This document shows, piece after piece, positions 40,434-49,551 of a stretch of 64,000 nucleotides of DNA. Position numbers and translations under genes: made by a program. The DNA is taken from NCBI GenBank assembly GCA_964489525.1, contig CAZAYY010000008.1, positions 1-64,000 on the forward strand. The letters are read 5' to 3'. The notes below the pieces were generated by a model that saw nothing but the letters and a program-made list of their open reading frames with translations, ran no database searches and had not been told where the DNA came from. Source of the DNA: CAZAYY01 sp964489525. Lineage in GTDB: Bacteria > Chloroflexota > Anaerolineae > Anaerolineales > JABWBV01. Within the stretch, counting starts at the first letter, position 1. Each line of letters opens with the position of its first letter.

Positions 40434-40889
40434 TCAGCCTGTTGGGCGTTTCAGAAAAAGAACACTGCGTTCAATTTCAACCACAACAGTGCCATCCTGG
40501 TTGCGGCCGCGGTGTTTCAGGCGAACCACCCCGGCAGTAGGGTTGGATTGCGAAGGGCGGCATTCGATGACTTCGCTTTCGACGTAAATCGTATCCCCAT
40601 GGAAAACAGGCGCCGGATGCACAATGTTTTGATACCCCAGGTTGGCAATAATGGTGCCATCGGTCAGTTCTGAAACCGTCAGCCCAACCACCAGCCCAAG
40701 GGTGAAAATACCATTCACAATGCGCCGGCCAAAGCGGGTTTTTGCGGCGAAATCTTCGTTGATGTGCAGGGCCTGGGGGTTCATCGTCAGGGCGTTAAAC
40801 AAAACGTTATCCGTCTCCGTCACCGTGCGTCCCTGGCTGTGCCGGAAGAGGTCACCGGGGGTTAAATCTTCAAAATATTTGCCGGGCAT
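40434..40889 (-). CDS. MaoC-family hydratase
   Basis: A 151-residue hot-dog-fold enoyl-CoA hydratase or dehydratase. MPGKYFEDLTPGDLFRHSQGRTVTETDNVLF and NPQALHINEDFAAKTRFGRRIVNG hold the catalytic Asp/His region. It resembles the mesaconyl-CoA hydratase and beta-methylmalyl-CoA dehydratase group by its position beside a CitE-like lyase. It lies 10 bp from each neighbour in the operon. Confidence 0.85.
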   Translation of the reverse strand: MPGKYFEDLTPGDLFRHSQGRTVTETDNVLFNALTMNPQALHINEDFAAKTRFGRRIVNGIFTLGLVVGLTVSELTDGTIIANLGYQNIVHPAPVFHGDTIYVESEVIECRPSQSNPTAGVVRLKHRGRNQDGTVVVEIERSVLFLKRPTG

Positions 40890-40898
40890 GTTGGCTCC

Positions 40899-41402
40899 TT
40901 ATGGGCGGGTTATGGGCTCCAGCTCCACCAATAGCTGGTCCTTTTCAACAATCTGTTCCGAGCTAACCAGGACTTTTACAACAACGGCGGGCTGCGGCGA
41001 CTGGATGCGAATTTCCATTTTCATGGCTTCCAGAATCAACAGCGTTTGTCCTTGAACCACTTCCTGCCCGGCCTGCACCTGAATTTCGCGCACCTGTGCA
41101 GGCATGGGGGCATACAGTGCATTTTGGGCGGCGGCGCTTTCGGCTGCACCTCGGCGGTTTGGGCTGGTCTTTTGCAGCCGGTAGGTTTTGCCCCCAACCG
41201 CCACCCAAATATCGCGTCCTGAGGTCACCACCCAGGCTTCCACTGTATTTTTTTCCGTGGCAAAAATCAGGCGGCTGCCCTGGGTGCGCAGCACCTCAAC
41301 CTGGTGGGCGGTATGATCCATCACCAGGTGGATTTTTCCATGCTGGCCTGGTTGGACATCCACAGTGTAAGCCTGGTTTTGATGTTGGTAGGTTTTTTTC
41401 AT
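40899..41402 (-). CDS. Biotin carboxyl carrier protein
   Basis: A 167-residue carrier. The C-terminal biotinyl domain has the EAMKM motif with target Lys128, preceded by PMPAQVREIQVQAGQEV. The N-terminal 90 residues resemble the part linking biotin carboxylase and carrier in acyl-CoA carboxylase alpha chains. Its ATG overlaps the biotin carboxylase stop by 4 bp, so it is a split form of a fused alpha subunit. Confidence 0.9.
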   Translation of the reverse strand: MKKTYQHQNQAYTVDVQPGQHGKIHLVMDHTAHQVEVLRTQGSRLIFATEKNTVEAWVVTSGRDIWVAVGGKTYRLQKTSPNRRGAAESAAAQNALYAPMPAQVREIQVQAGQEVVQGQTLLILEAMKMEIRIQSPQPAVVVKVLVSSEQIVEKDQLLVELEPITRP

Positions 41403-42928
41403 GATTCTCCCAATCGGAACCTGTCAACGCGCTGCCAGGGGCTGCCGGGCAAGTCCCGCCCTGGCGAGCCAGAGCGGGCAGCGGGTGGTTCAAAGTCGGC
41501 AAGGATGGCTGCCGCCAGGGCTTCAAAGGGCAGCTCGTCTTCGGTTGGGCGCCAGCTGCTCATATGATTGGGCACAAATTGGGTGGTAGCAGTGCCTTCC
41601 CAGAACACGGGGTGTTCTAAAACAGCCTGCAGAAAAGCCAGGTTGCTGGTTAGCCCGAGCAAAATGGTTTCTTGCAGGGCGGCCCGCATTTTGCGGATCG
41701 CGGTTGGGCGGTCTTCTGCAAAGGTAATTACCTTTGCAATCAATGGGTCATAATGGGTGGTGATCGTATCGCCGGTGGTGACCCCACTGTCCACGCGCAC
41801 CCCGGGTCCCTGGGGAGGAATGAATTCTAAAATTTTTCCGGCAGAAGGCAAAAACTGGTTGCTGGGGTCTTCGGCATATAGGCGGCACTCCAGCGCATGC
41901 CCGGTTTGGTGCAAATCTGCCTGGGTGAACGGCAGCGCCTCACCCGCAGCCACCCGCAGCTGCAAATGCACCAGGTCCAGGTTGGTGACTTTTTCTGTGA
42001 TGGGGTGCTCCACCTGCAGCCGGGTGTTCATTTCTAAAAAATAATATTTCAGGGTGGTGGGGTCTACAATGAATTCAATCGTCCCGGCGCCAATGTAGTG
42101 GACAGCAGTGGCGGCCGCCACTGCCGAGGCGCCCATTTTTTTGCGTAAGGCAGGGTTCAGCAGCGGCGAAGGGGTTTCTTCAATAATTTTTTGATGACGC
42201 CGTTGAATGGAACACTCGCGTTCAAACAGATGAACGACATTGCCATGCATATCACCCAACACCTGGATTTCTACATGACGCGCATCCGGGATGTATTTCT
42301 CTAGAATCAGGCGAGGGTCGCCAAAAGCGTGAATGGCCTCGCGCCGGGCAGCAGCAATCATTTCGGGCAAATCTTCCGGCTGGGATACCACGCGCATCCC
42401 TTTTCCACCCCCTCCGGCTGCGGCTTTAATAAACACCGGATAGCCAATTTCAGCAGCAGCCTGGGCCAGCTGTGCATCGTCATCGGGGCCCTGGTATCCA
42501 GGAACTACGGGCACCCCGGCGGCAATCATCAGGCTGCGTGCCTGGCCTTTGTCGCCCATGGCATCGATTGCCTGCGCCGTAGGGCCAATAAACACCAGCC
42601 CGGCCTCCAAAACAGCCTGGGCAAAGGCTGCGTTTTCAGAAAGGAAGCCATAGCCAGGGTGAATGGCCTCCGCGCCGGTTTGCAGAGCAGCCGCAATCAG
42701 CTTGCGTGCGTCCAGGTACGATTCGCCTGGCGCTGGGGGGCCAATCAACACTCCCTGGTTTGCCATGCGAACATGCAGAGCCTGGATATCGGCTTCGGAA
42801 TATACGGCCACGCTTTCAATGCCCAGTTCGCGGCAGGCCCGAATGATCCGGACGGCAATTTCGCCGCGGTTGGCGATCAAAATTTTGCTAAAGGGTGGTT
42901 TGCTTGCCTGGGACACGTTCTGCTGCAT
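41399..42928 (-). CDS. Biotin carboxylase of an acyl-CoA carboxylase
   Basis: A 509-residue ATP-grasp enzyme that carboxylates biotin. ILIANRGEIAVRIIRACRELG starts the N domain. KAAAGGGGKGMRVV is the glycine-rich ATP lid. EKYIPDARHVEIQVLGD, ECSIQRRHQKIIEE and FLEMNTRLQVEHPITE carry the catalytic residues. The start at 42928 follows AAGGA; an upstream TTG is less likely. Full length. No carboxyltransferase subunit is found nearby, so whether it serves acetyl-, propionyl- or methylcrotonyl-CoA is open. Confidence 0.92.
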   Translation of the reverse strand: MQQNVSQASKPPFSKILIANRGEIAVRIIRACRELGIESVAVYSEADIQALHVRMANQGVLIGPPAPGESYLDARKLIAAALQTGAEAIHPGYGFLSENAAFAQAVLEAGLVFIGPTAQAIDAMGDKGQARSLMIAAGVPVVPGYQGPDDDAQLAQAAAEIGYPVFIKAAAGGGGKGMRVVSQPEDLPEMIAAARREAIHAFGDPRLILEKYIPDARHVEIQVLGDMHGNVVHLFERECSIQRRHQKIIEETPSPLLNPALRKKMGASAVAAATAVHYIGAGTIEFIVDPTTLKYYFLEMNTRLQVEHPITEKVTNLDLVHLQLRVAAGEALPFTQADLHQTGHALECRLYAEDPSNQFLPSAGKILEFIPPQGPGVRVDSGVTTGDTITTHYDPLIAKVITFAEDRPTAIRKMRAALQETILLGLTSNLAFLQAVLEHPVFWEGTATTQFVPNHMSSWRPTEDELPFEALAAAILADFEPPAARSGSPGRDLPGSPWQRVDRFRLGES

Positions 42929-43062
42929 GTTTTCCTTAATCAAGGGCGCCTTTGCGCAGGGTTAGGTGGTGGGGCTGAGTCATTCGTGATTTTCTAATTA
43001 TAACCGGGATACAACGGTTAAAGACTTTAATAATTCGTTTATAAAAGTGTCAGCTTTTGTGA

Positions 43063-43319
43063 TACAATTCATAATTGCCAGTGTGTTGTATTGGGTTGAA
43101 TGTTTGGCGGCTCGCTGCTCCAACCCCGCTGATGCCAACACTTAGCCCGATACCACTCGCGGCTGAATGGACTCACCAGCATGTTGTAACTACATTCACG
43201 CCTGCTCCCTGCAAATGCCAAGCTGGTTTGCCAGGGACTTTAGTCATCACACCGGCAAAAAATATTCTACCCTTTGATAGGCCTGCCAGGGGCAGCCTGC
43301 ATGAAATGAGTGAGATAAA
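43063..43319 (+). promoter_or_regulatory. sigA promoter and long untranslated leader
   Basis: An extended -10 TGATACAAT (43060-43068) with no good -35 box. It is followed by about 240 nt before the sigA ATG, containing AGGC(C)TGCC/GGCAGCCT (43281-43300) close to the start codon. No reading frame here has a convincing ribosome site. The 376 bp between accC and sigA are otherwise empty. Confidence 0.5.
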
Positions 43320-44528
43320 ATGACCGATTTTGTGCGCGATGAAGAGCGCGTAATTGCAAACGAACCCGAAAAAACGGTGTCTCCAATGGCCCAGCTGGTT
43401 GAAATTGGCCATCGGCAAGGCTATTTAACCCTGGATGATATTCTTGAATATTTCCCAGAGGCTGAAGAAAATGTAGATGAGTTAGACCGTGTCTACGCCG
43501 TTTTGCACAAAGCCGGGATTTTGCTTGATCATGAAGACCTGGACGCATCTTGGCAAGAAGACCCGAGCCACCTGCATGTTGACCTGGGGGAAGACTTTGT
43601 AGACCCGCTCGCCGGAATTGAGACCGATGACCTGATCGGCCTCTACCTGCGCGAAGCCGCCAGCATCCCCTTGCTCTCTGCGGATGAAGAAACCAACCTT
43701 GCCCGCCGGATTGAGCGCGGGCGGGAAGCCCGCCGCAAGTTGATTCGCGGCTCCTATGAATCCAATGAACATACCCTGCTGGCCAACATCATCCAGGATG
43801 AACAGCGGGCCCTCGAACACCTGGTCACAGCCAACTCGCGCCTTGTGGTGAGCGTGGCTAAGAAATATATTGGCCAGGGTCTGCCGCTTTCGGACCTGAT
43901 TCAGGAAGGCAACATTGGCCTGATGCGCGCCGCAAAGAAGTTTGACTATCGCCGGGGTTACAAATTCAGCACCTACGCCACCTGGTGGATTCGCCAGGCG
44001 GTTGGCCGTGCTGTGGCCACCCAGGGGCGCACCATTCGCCTGCCCGTCCACATGAAAGACAAAATCAACCGGATTCTGCGCACGCAGCATAAGCTGAAGC
44101 AAACCCTCGAACGCGACCCTTCTGCCGAAGAGCTGGCTTTTGCCTTAGATATGCCGGTGGAAAAAATTGAAGAAATGCTGCATGCTGCCCGCCATCCGCT
44201 CTCGCTTGAAACCCCGGTGAGCGAAGAGGGCGATACCCTTCTGGGTGATTTTGTTGAGGATGACCACACCCTCAACCCGGAAGATGCAGCCACCAACAAC
44301 CTGCTGCGTGAGCAGCTGCTTGAAGCCCTCGAAAATGTCCTGCCACCGCGCGAGGCCCGCATTCTCAAAATGCGCTACGGCCTTTTGGATGGGGAAGCCC
44401 ATACCCTGCGTGAGGTGGGGCATCGGGCGGGTGTTACCCGCGAACGCGTCCGCCAGATTGAAGCCCAGGCGCTCAAACGCCTGCGCGAGCCTGAAATCTG
44501 GCAGAAGCTGGTTGGGTATCTGCGTTGA
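43320..44528 (+). CDS. sigA: Primary sigma factor (RpoD/SigA family)
   Basis: A 402-residue sigma-70. Region 1.1-like residues 22-75, region 1.2 DLIGLYLREAASIPLLSADEE, region 2 LVTANSRLVVSVAKKYIGQGLPLSDLIQEGN and the -10-reading helix KFSTYATWWIRQAV, region 3 PVHMKDKINRILRTQHKL, and region 4 REARILKMRYGL with the helix-turn-helix HTLREVGHRAGVTRERVRQIE. Region 2.4 is intact. It is followed closely by rpsU, the partner of sigA in many bacteria. Confidence 0.93.
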   Translation: MTDFVRDEERVIANEPEKTVSPMAQLVEIGHRQGYLTLDDILEYFPEAEENVDELDRVYAVLHKAGILLDHEDLDASWQEDPSHLHVDLGEDFVDPLAGIETDDLIGLYLREAASIPLLSADEETNLARRIERGREARRKLIRGSYESNEHTLLANIIQDEQRALEHLVTANSRLVVSVAKKYIGQGLPLSDLIQEGNIGLMRAAKKFDYRRGYKFSTYATWWIRQAVGRAVATQGRTIRLPVHMKDKINRILRTQHKLKQTLERDPSAEELAFALDMPVEKIEEMLHAARHPLSLETPVSEEGDTLLGDFVEDDHTLNPEDAATNNLLREQLLEALENVLPPREARILKMRYGLLDGEAHTLREVGHRAGVTRERVRQIEAQALKRLREPEIWQKLVGYLR

Positions 44529-44561
44529 TATTACTCATTGGAATGAAAGGAGGTGAAAACA

Positions 44562-44762
44562 TTGGTTAAAGTATCCCTTCGTCCTAACGAAACCCAGAAC
44601 GACCTGTTCAAACGGTTCCGGAAAAAGGTCAGCGGAAGCGGCGTGCTGAGCACAGTCCGCCGCAAACGCTGGTTCATTTCCAAGAGTGAAGTTCGCCGCA
44701 TGGAAGCAAAGAAATCGCTCCGCCGTCATCAACGTCGCTCTGCACCAGGCGAAGAAGAGTAA
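44562..44762 (+). CDS. rpsU: Ribosomal protein S21
   Basis: A 66-residue small-subunit protein: VKVSLRPNETQNDLFKRFRKKV, then a basic helical tail RRMEAKKSLRRHQRRS. The TTG at 44562 is taken as the start because AAAGGAGG lies 8 nt upstream; the GTG at 44553 overlaps that site. It is longer at the end (APGEEE) than in E. coli. Confidence 0.9.
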   Translation: MVKVSLRPNETQNDLFKRFRKKVSGSGVLSTVRRKRWFISKSEVRRMEAKKSLRRHQRRSAPGEEE

Positions 44763-44788
44763 TCTTCTCCGCTTAACCTGTGTTTCGC

Positions 44789-44820
44789 AGCGCCTCCCAA
44801 TTTTGGGAGGCGCTTTCTTT
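44789..44820 (+). terminator. Terminator after rpsU
   Basis: A 12-bp stem AGCGCCTCCCAA/TTGGGAGGCGCT with a 2-nt loop, followed by TTCTTTT. Confidence 0.9.
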
Positions 44821-45001
44821 TGGCTGCCTTGCATCCCCGAATTGCCCATCGTTTGACCAAATGCAGGCAAGGTGCTAAAATCAACCTGGGCTTGCCCCTG
44901 GATGAGCACACTTCAAAACATCCGGCCTAAATCCAGCCTGCCCACTGCACGCCCCCATTCATTTTCCTGGCATCCCGCCAGGCTTTTTTCAGGAGTTTAA
45001 G

Positions 45002-46810
45002 ATGAGCGATTCAACCCAACTACCCTTGCGCAGCCAGGTGCCTGTGGAGCAAACCTGGAACCTTGAAACCATTTTCGCCACCCTGCCCGAATGGGAACAG
45101 GCCTACCAGGAAGTGGGCGCTGCCTTGCCTTCCATCCAGGCTTTCAAAGGCCGCCTGGCTGAAGGTCCGCAAACCATTGTGGAATGCATGCGCACCATTG
45201 AAAAAGTTTTCCGCCTGGCTGGTAAGGTGATGGTATATGCCAGCCTGCAAACTTCGGCAGACAGCACCGACCAACCCGCCCTGGCCCGGGCCGGCCAGGC
45301 TGGCGCATTGTTCAGCCGGGCAGCCGCTGCCGCTTCCTTTGTGGACCCCGAACTGATGGCAATTGGTTTTTCCCAACTGCACCAGTGGGCAGACGGCCAC
45401 GCCGAGATGGGTTATCTCAAATATTACCTGAACAAGCTCGAACAAAAGCAGGCCCATGTCCGCAGTTCGGATGTAGAAGAAGTGATGGCCATGGCAGGTG
45501 ACCCGTTGGGCACCGCCACCAATACCTACAGCCTGCTTACTAATGCGGATATGAAGTTCACCCCCGCCGCCGATGCCCAGGGCCAGGCGCACGAAGTGGG
45601 CCAGAGCAGTATTGGCGCCCTGGTTGCCCACACCGACCGCCAGGTGCGAAAAACCGCCTGGGAAAGCTACGCCGATGGCTACCTGGCTTTCAAAAACACA
45701 CTGGCCAGCACCCAGATGGGCGCGGTTAAGCGCGATGTTTTCAACATGCGCACCCGCGGCTACAAATCTTCCCTTGAGGCTTCGCTCAAACCCAACAACA
45801 TCCCGGTAGAAGTCTTCCATAACCTGATTGCGGTTTTCAAGAAAAACCTACCCACCTGGCACAAATACTGGCGCATTCGCCGCAAAGCCCTCAGCCTGGA
45901 TTCGTTTCATGTCTATGACATCAAAGCCCCCCTCACCACGGGCAAGGTGGATGTCTCCTTCAAACAGGCCGTAGATTGGATTTGTGATGGTATGGAGCCT
46001 TTGGGCGAGGATTATGTCAGCGCCATGCGCAGCGGCTGCCTGGAAGAACGTTGGGTGGACTGGGCTTTAAACAAAGGCAAACGCCAGGGCGCTTTCTCGA
46101 GCGGGATGTACGACACAAACCCGTTCATTATGATGAGTTATTCCGATGACCTGTACAGCTTAAGCACCCTGGCACACGAGTTGGGCCACTCCATGCATTC
46201 CTATTATTCCAAGAAAGCCCAGCCCTTTATTTATGCCCGCTATTCGTTATTTGTGGCCGAGGTGGCTTCTAACTTTAACCAGGCTATGGTGCGTGACTAT
46301 CTCTTTAAAACCCAGCCCGATCGCGACTTCCAAATTGCCCTGATTGAAGAAGCCATGTCGAACTACCACCGCTATTTCTTCATCATGCCCACCCTTGCCC
46401 GTTACGAATTGGAACTGCACGAACGGGTTGAACGCGGCGCACCTGTGAACGCCGACGGCCTGATCAAACTCACTGCCGATTTGTTCAAAGAAGGTTATGG
46501 CGACGAGGTGGTTTTCGACCACGACCGGATTGGCATCACCTGGGCGCAGTTTAGCCATATGTACATGAACTTCTATGTATACCAATATGCCACGGGCATC
46601 TCTGGTGCGCATGCCCTTGCAGATGGGGTTTTACACGGCCAAAATGGCGCTGCATCCCGCTATCTGGACTTCTTGAAATCGGGTGGTTCCGTAGATCCGC
46701 TGGACGCGCTCAAGTTGGCTGGCGTAGATATGACCTCCCCCGAACCCGTTGAAAAGGCTTTTGCGGTTCTGGCTGGTTTGGTGGACCGTTTGGAAGAACT
46801 GGTTGGCTGA
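45002..46810 (+). CDS. pepF: Oligoendopeptidase F (M3 metallopeptidase)
   Basis: A 602-residue cytosolic zinc peptidase that cuts short peptides. The zinc motif is HELGH at 392-396 (His392, Glu393, His396) and the third ligand Glu is in YSLFVAEVASNFNQAM. The N-terminal helical domain begins WNLETIFATLPEWEQAY. Family length is 560-620, so it is complete. It stands alone after the rpsU terminator and converges with the FHA gene. Confidence 0.92.
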   Translation: MSDSTQLPLRSQVPVEQTWNLETIFATLPEWEQAYQEVGAALPSIQAFKGRLAEGPQTIVECMRTIEKVFRLAGKVMVYASLQTSADSTDQPALARAGQAGALFSRAAAAASFVDPELMAIGFSQLHQWADGHAEMGYLKYYLNKLEQKQAHVRSSDVEEVMAMAGDPLGTATNTYSLLTNADMKFTPAADAQGQAHEVGQSSIGALVAHTDRQVRKTAWESYADGYLAFKNTLASTQMGAVKRDVFNMRTRGYKSSLEASLKPNNIPVEVFHNLIAVFKKNLPTWHKYWRIRRKALSLDSFHVYDIKAPLTTGKVDVSFKQAVDWICDGMEPLGEDYVSAMRSGCLEERWVDWALNKGKRQGAFSSGMYDTNPFIMMSYSDDLYSLSTLAHELGHSMHSYYSKKAQPFIYARYSLFVAEVASNFNQAMVRDYLFKTQPDRDFQIALIEEAMSNYHRYFFIMPTLARYELELHERVERGAPVNADGLIKLTADLFKEGYGDEVVFDHDRIGITWAQFSHMYMNFYVYQYATGISGAHALADGVLHGQNGAASRYLDFLKSGGSVDPLDALKLAGVDMTSPEPVEKAFAVLAGLVDRLEELVG

Positions 46811-46823
46811 GCCTGCCGCAGGC

Positions 46824-48767
46824 TTAACCGGCCTGTTTGTCTCGGATAACAACCGGAGGGCGCAGCGGTGTGGTAGAGGGTAAAGAAAACCTGAAGCCGC
46901 TGCGCCCGAAGTGAACCACATCCCCGCTGCCCAACCGCACACCCAGGCTGCCAGGCAGAATTGCCTGGTAATTGACCCAGGTACCCGCCAGGCTGCCCTG
47001 GTCTTGCAGGTAAAACACGCCATTTTCATCCAAATGCAGGCGAGCGTGCAGCGGCTCTACCGATGGGTCTTCCAAAACCAGGGTCGCTTGTTGGCGGTCT
47101 GATCCAACCGTAATTTCTGCACTGTAAATTGCAATTGGTTTGCTGGGGGTCAGGCTTTCGGGTTCGCCCAGGGCGGGCAGTCTTTCCAGGTAGGCAAACG
47201 GTTGTTCGGTTTTTGCAGCCCGCTGCGGCCAGGAGAGGCGGTTTTGAAGTTGGCTGGCCCAGCCTGCCAGGCGCAGTTTTCCGGTTGTCGTCTCTTCCGG
47301 GTTGGTAATCACCTGGTACACCGGGTCGCCGCTCACTGGGGCGGGTTTCTTGCGGTTTGTCAGGGGGCGAGTGGTTGCCCGGGTGCGCACTGCCACAACC
47401 AGCGAGACAACCAGGGTAATGCCTGCCAACAAAACCACCCCTGCGGCAATCAGTGTGGCTGTGGGTGTGCTGCTGATGAAGGCCTGCGGGCTGCCCTGCC
47501 GGACTGCGTCAATGTCAATGGGTATTTCAATGCTGAGCTGCCCCAACCCCAATTCGTCCACAATTTCCACCTGAACAATGTGCCGGCCAGATTCAGTGTA
47601 GCTGCTGATATCCCATTGAAAGGCGTCAAACGGCGGCGAGGTGTTCTCATCCACCAATTGCCCGTCCACAAAAAGTGCGCTGCGCTGCAGCGGGCGTTCG
47701 AAGCCGTCGGGGAAATCGATCAAAATTTCCAAAGTCTGGAATTGGGGGGCCAGCACCTGTGGGGTGGCAGCCGGGTCGGGCAAAATCCGGGTGACTTGTT
47801 TGGGTGGGTCAATCAGAACCGGCTGCGGGGGCAAAATGTTCAATTCAAAAGATTGCGGGCTGCTGCTGCCCTGCCCGGTTGGGGTGCTCACTTCCACCAA
47901 AAGGTCGTGTGGACCTGCCCCGCGAATCAGCGAATTATACGAAACGCGGTACGCCGACCGCAGCCGTTCGAGGTATGCTTCCGGGTTGGGTATGGTTTCT
48001 GTCCCCGAATAGGCAAAGAAAGCCCCGCCCGTATCTGAAGCCATTTTTTCCAAGGCGGCCGCACCAGGTGAGTCGAAAAAAGTGCTGCTTGCCACCATCC
48101 AAACCGAAACCTGCACCCCATTTTGGATGGCCAGGGTGGCAATGTTCTCAAAAATGGGCGCTGTGGCATTATCCGGGTTGCTGGTCACAAACAACACGCC
48201 GCGTCCCATGCCGGGGTTTCTGCCAGGCTCTGCAGCCAGGTTAATGGCCTGGGACAGAATTTGCCAGTTTGGGGTGGCGTTGCGCAGGTCTACGTTGGCC
48301 GATTTTAACAGTTCAATCCATTCGGCCGGGTTGGGCATGTGGGCTTTTTGCGGGCCGTTATTAAACAGCAGGCTGAGGTCATCTTCGCTGCCTGTGCTGG
48401 CTGCCCAGGTTTCAAAAACCTCCACCAGGTAATTGAACCTTGCTTTGCCCTGAGCATCGCGAATGGCAAACGGCGGGCCGGGGTTAAAGGCAAAAACATA
48501 CTGAGCGCCCGGGCGGGCAGGCAAAAGGGAGCCGGGCGCAATTCCTTGCCCATTTTCAACAATATTAACCTGGCTGGCTTCCAGCGAATCCACAAAATTC
48601 CCACTCGTATCTGCCACGCGCACGGTCAACCCCACGCTCGGAAAAGCCTGTACATCGGGCGGGCTGGCGGCGACAGTGAGGCTGGATTGTGCCCTGGTTC
48701 CAACTGGAAGCAGCACAAACATTACGCTCAAGCAAAACAAGAAAACAACCCGAAACCAACGCAGCAT
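46824..48767 (-). CDS. Exported VWA-like protein with cytoplasmic FHA domain
   Basis: A 647-residue membrane protein. A signal peptide (1-26, ending TRAQ) leads into a beta-rich region (30-100), then a von Willebrand A-like domain (about 100-270, RGVLFVTSNPD in the middle), and two further beta domains. One membrane helix is at 437-460. After a linker, residues about 545-635 are a forkhead-associated domain (ITVGSDRQQATLVLEDPSVEPLHARLHL and LAGTWVNYQ), which binds phosphothreonine. This topology would link an outside binding domain to inside Ser/Thr-kinase signalling (inference). No kinase gene is adjacent. Confidence 0.78.
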   Translation of the reverse strand: MLRWFRVVFLFCLSVMFVLLPVGTRAQSSLTVAASPPDVQAFPSVGLTVRVADTSGNFVDSLEASQVNIVENGQGIAPGSLLPARPGAQYVFAFNPGPPFAIRDAQGKARFNYLVEVFETWAASTGSEDDLSLLFNNGPQKAHMPNPAEWIELLKSANVDLRNATPNWQILSQAINLAAEPGRNPGMGRGVLFVTSNPDNATAPIFENIATLAIQNGVQVSVWMVASSTFFDSPGAAALEKMASDTGGAFFAYSGTETIPNPEAYLERLRSAYRVSYNSLIRGAGPHDLLVEVSTPTGQGSSSPQSFELNILPPQPVLIDPPKQVTRILPDPAATPQVLAPQFQTLEILIDFPDGFERPLQRSALFVDGQLVDENTSPPFDAFQWDISSYTESGRHIVQVEIVDELGLGQLSIEIPIDIDAVRQGSPQAFISSTPTATLIAAGVVLLAGITLVVSLVVAVRTRATTRPLTNRKKPAPVSGDPVYQVITNPEETTTGKLRLAGWASQLQNRLSWPQRAAKTEQPFAYLERLPALGEPESLTPSKPIAIYSAEITVGSDRQQATLVLEDPSVEPLHARLHLDENGVFYLQDQGSLAGTWVNYQAILPGSLGVRLGSGDVVHFGRSGFRFSLPSTTPLRPPVVIRDKQAG

Positions 48768-48864
48768 ATCAGCATTTTAACACACTTCGCTTTCACCTTT
48801 CGTACACCTGCCGCTGCGAATTTATTTTGAGCACCCTCTAAAATTGATATAATTCCCCCAACCT

Positions 48865-49491
48865 ATGGCGAAAAAACAGAAATTCTATGTTGTTTGGAAA
48901 GGCCGCCAAACCGGGGTGTTTACCACATGGGAAGCCTGCCGCACCCAGGTTCTGGGTTTTGAAAACGCCCAGTACCAGTCTTTCGACACGCGCCGCGAAG
49001 CCGAGGCGGCTTTTGCCCGTCCCTATGCAGACAGGCCCCGCCGCCCGGCGGCCGCACCCAGCCCAACCCACCCGCACCCCAACCCGCCCATTGCCGATAG
49101 CTACACGGTAGATGCTGCCTGTGAAGGCAACCCTGGTTGGATGGAATATCGCTGTGTTCACACCACCCGCAAAACCCTGGTGTTCAAACAAGGCCCATTT
49201 GCCGATGGCACCAACAATATCGGAGAATTTTTGGCCATTGTTCACGCCCTCGCCTGGTTGAAGCAAGAGGCAAACCCTGCCCCGGTCTATTCGGATTCAC
49301 AGGTGGCCATTGGTTGGGTAAAAGCGCGGCGCTGCAAAACCAAAAACCCCCGCACTCCCAACAATGAGCCGCTGTTTGCACTGATTGCCCGCGCCGAAGC
49401 CTGGCTGGCTGAGAACCCCAGCTTTAACCCCCTCTTAAAATGGAACACCCAGGCCTGGGGAGAAATTCCTGCCGACTATGGACGTAAATAA
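48865..49491 (+). CDS. rnhA: Ribonuclease H with viroplasmin-type N-terminal domain
   Basis: A 208-residue RNA-DNA hybrid nuclease. Residues 5-50 are the RNase H1 N-terminal hybrid-binding domain (KFYVVWKGRQTGVFTTWEAC and FENAQYQSFDTRREAEAAF). A His/Pro linker follows. The catalytic domain shows YTVDAACEGNPG, GTNNIGEFLAI, YSDSQVAIGW and the final Asp in PADYGRK. A TATAAT at 48848-48853 puts the predicted start about 5 nt before the ATG, so the message is nearly leaderless. Confidence 0.9.
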   Translation: MAKKQKFYVVWKGRQTGVFTTWEACRTQVLGFENAQYQSFDTRREAEAAFARPYADRPRRPAAAPSPTHPHPNPPIADSYTVDAACEGNPGWMEYRCVHTTRKTLVFKQGPFADGTNNIGEFLAIVHALAWLKQEANPAPVYSDSQVAIGWVKARRCKTKNPRTPNNEPLFALIARAEAWLAENPSFNPLLKWNTQAWGEIPADYGRK

Positions 49492-49551
49492 CCCAGTTAC
49501 CCTTTTTCGCCCCGCCCAGAATATGCTAAAATGAAGGCAACGGAGATAACA

